Of a DNA stretch of 64,000 nt, positions 63,114-64,000 are shown piece after piece. Origin of the DNA: Pluralibacter gergoviae ATCC 33028 = NBRC 105706. GTDB taxonomy: Bacteria > Pseudomonadota > Gammaproteobacteria > Enterobacterales > Enterobacteriaceae. Where the stretch lies: assembly GCF_001598855.1 (NCBI RefSeq), contig NZ_BCZS01000011.1:1-64000 (forward strand). The letters are read 5' to 3'. The position numbers and the translations under genes are program-made. Below the pieces are notes generated by a model. It saw nothing but the letters and a program-made list of their open reading frames with translations, searched no databases and was not told the DNA's origin. Numbering within the stretch: the first letter of the stretch is position 1; each line of letters starts with the position of its first letter.

Positions 63114-63144
63114 GCCCGCGTCAGCCGTACTGCCTGACGCGGGC
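63114..63144. terminator. Hairpin overlapping the 3' end of mtnK
   Basis: An 11-bp perfect stem (GCCCGCGTCAG at 63114-63124, CTGACGCGGGC at 63134-63144) with a 9-nt loop spans the mtnK stop codon. It lies between two convergent transcription units. There is no T-run, so it may work as a bidirectional pause or end structure. Confidence 0.5.
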
Positions 63145-64000
63145 GATCAGTTCCTCTACGCTATCAATGCGCGGGGCCAGCACGATCAGCGCCCGGCCAA
63201 GCGCGATGGCGTGGCGCAGGCAGGCGTGGCGCATCTCCGGATCGCTGATGGTGTCGATATCGGCGACGTGCGACAGCCCGACGCTGCGGCGGATAAGCTC
63301 CGTGCCGCAGAAGCCCACCGCGTCCTGCCACACCTTGTGCAAAAATGCTTCTGCGTACCCCGGCACCGCCAGCGCGGCGTCGCGGGTCTTCTCCCTGGCC
63401 AGTCCGAGGAAAATCTCGGCAAACGTGCGCCACAGGATCTGAATATCGTCGAGGCGCTGCTCGCGGGCGGCGGCGGCATCGCGCAGCCCCAGCTGCCCCG
63501 GCGCGCCGCAGTAGTTGAGCAGCAGATTGCCAATGGCGGTGCCGACGTCAAAGCCGATGGGCCCGTAGTAGCCAAACTCGGCGTCGATCGCCTTCAGGCT
63601 GCCTTCGGCCACAAACAGCGAGCCGCTGTGAATATCGCCGTGCAGCAGGGCCTCGGCGTGGGAGAGGAAGCGGTGCTTGAGTCCGGCAACCGCCCGGCGC
63701 AGCAGTTCGTCGTGGCGCAGGGTGGCGGCATCAGCCTCCAGCTCCGGCGGGTAATTATTGCGCGCGTGCTGCTGGTAGGGATCGTTAAAGAACAGATCTT
63801 CGGTTATCTCGCACATTTCCGGATTAATAAACCGCGCCACCTGGGCTTTCTTTTCATGAGGGTGCAGGAAGAAGTCGCTGGTGTGGAACAGGGTATTTGC
63901 CAGATAGCTGCCCAGCTGGCTGGCCGCCTGCGGGTAGTGTTTCCCCTCAATCAGCTCTCCGCGCCAGATGCGGTGATCGGAGAGATCTTCCATCACCATC
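63121..64000 (-). CDS. mtnK: S-methyl-5-thioribose kinase MtnK (5' end outside window)
   Basis: MtnK phosphorylates methylthioribose in the methionine salvage pathway. The visible 292 or so residues are the C-terminal three quarters of a protein of about 400 aa, and closely follow Klebsiella MtnK: '[19 protein letters not shown]', '[19 protein letters not shown]', the catalytic '[13 protein letters not shown]' and the metal-binding '[20 protein letters not shown]', then '[19 protein letters not shown]'. The start lies beyond 64000, so the leftmost Met seen is internal. It converges with the ABC importer, and mtnA would be expected beyond the edge. Confidence 0.95.
   Translation of the reverse strand, partial: MVMEDLSDHRIWRGELIEGKHYPQAASQLGSYLANTLFHTSDFFLHPHEKKAQVARFINPEMCEITEDLFFNDPYQQHARNNYPPELEADAATLRHDELLRRAVAGLKHRFLSHAEALLHGDIHSGSLFVAEGSLKAIDAEFGYYGPIGFDVGTAIGNLLLNYCGAPGQLGLRDAAAAREQRLDDIQILWRTFAEIFLGLAREKTRDAALAVPGYAEAFLHKVWQDAVGFCGTELIRRSVGLSHVADIDTISDPEMRHACLRHAIALGRALIVLAPRIDSVEELIARVRQYG

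Overview
The window is chromosomal DNA from a fairly GC-rich member of the Enterobacteriaceae. From about 4.5 kb to 59.3 kb its backbone follows the E. coli order pheP - ybdG - nfsB - ybdF - ybdJ - entD - fepA - fes - ybdZ - entF - fepCGD - entS - fepB - entCEBAH - cstA - ybdD. The ramR/romA/ramA multidrug-resistance regulator locus, the methylthioribose kinase gene mtnK at the right edge and the betTIBA cluster beside entD point to the Klebsiella / Enterobacter / Kosakonia / Kluyvera neighbourhood. The species cannot be named from the sequence alone. No rRNA, tRNA, CRISPR array, insertion sequence or prophage was seen.

Layout. 0-4.4 kb: an unrecognised HTH protein, then a probably Fur-controlled pair of a YncE-like lipoprotein and a TonB-dependent siderophore receptor. 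4.5-13.8 kb: pheP, ybdG, a DHA2-type efflux pump with a divergent XRE/MmyB-type regulator and a strong candidate operator between them, nfsB, ybdF, and ramR facing romA-ramA with a clear promoter and RamR operator. 13.8-21.6 kb: an accessory block absent at this place in E. coli. It has a MocR-type regulator, a polar amino acid ABC transporter, a RelE/HigB-HigA-type toxin-antitoxin pair, a short-chain dehydrogenase and a class III aminotransferase. TGACAC half-sites recur in the two control regions of the block. 21.7-27.7 kb: a D-threonate-type catabolic cluster (DeoR regulator, DtnK, PdxA2, GntP permease) with a divergent KdsD/GutQ-like SIS-CBS sugar-phosphate isomerase. 27.7-34.4 kb: a GNAT acetyltransferase and the choline-to-glycine betaine genes betA, betB, betI and betT with a BetI-type operator. 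34.4-54.3 kb: the complete enterobactin biosynthesis, export, uptake and hydrolysis region, with Fur boxes in each divergent promoter. A full-length cyclopropane fatty acid synthase paralogue stands where E. coli has fepE. 54.4-59.3 kb: an M20 peptidase with yjiG/yjiH-like membrane genes, then cstA-ybdD. 59.5-64 kb: a three-gene sugar-type ABC importer facing mtnK, with tandem MetJ-like boxes in its promoter. I infer that it imports methylthioribose or a related nucleoside-derived sugar.

How the genes work together. The iron region makes enterobactin (EntC, EntB, EntA for 2,3-dihydroxybenzoate; EntE, EntB, EntF, EntD and YbdZ for NRPS assembly; EntH for editing). It then exports it (EntS), reimports it (FepA, FepB, FepDGC) and hydrolyses it (Fes). 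BetT, BetB and BetA import choline and oxidise it to the osmoprotectant glycine betaine. DtnK and PdxA2 feed a C4 acid sugar into glycolysis as dihydroxyacetone phosphate. All coding regions appear intact except mtnK, which is cut by the window edge.
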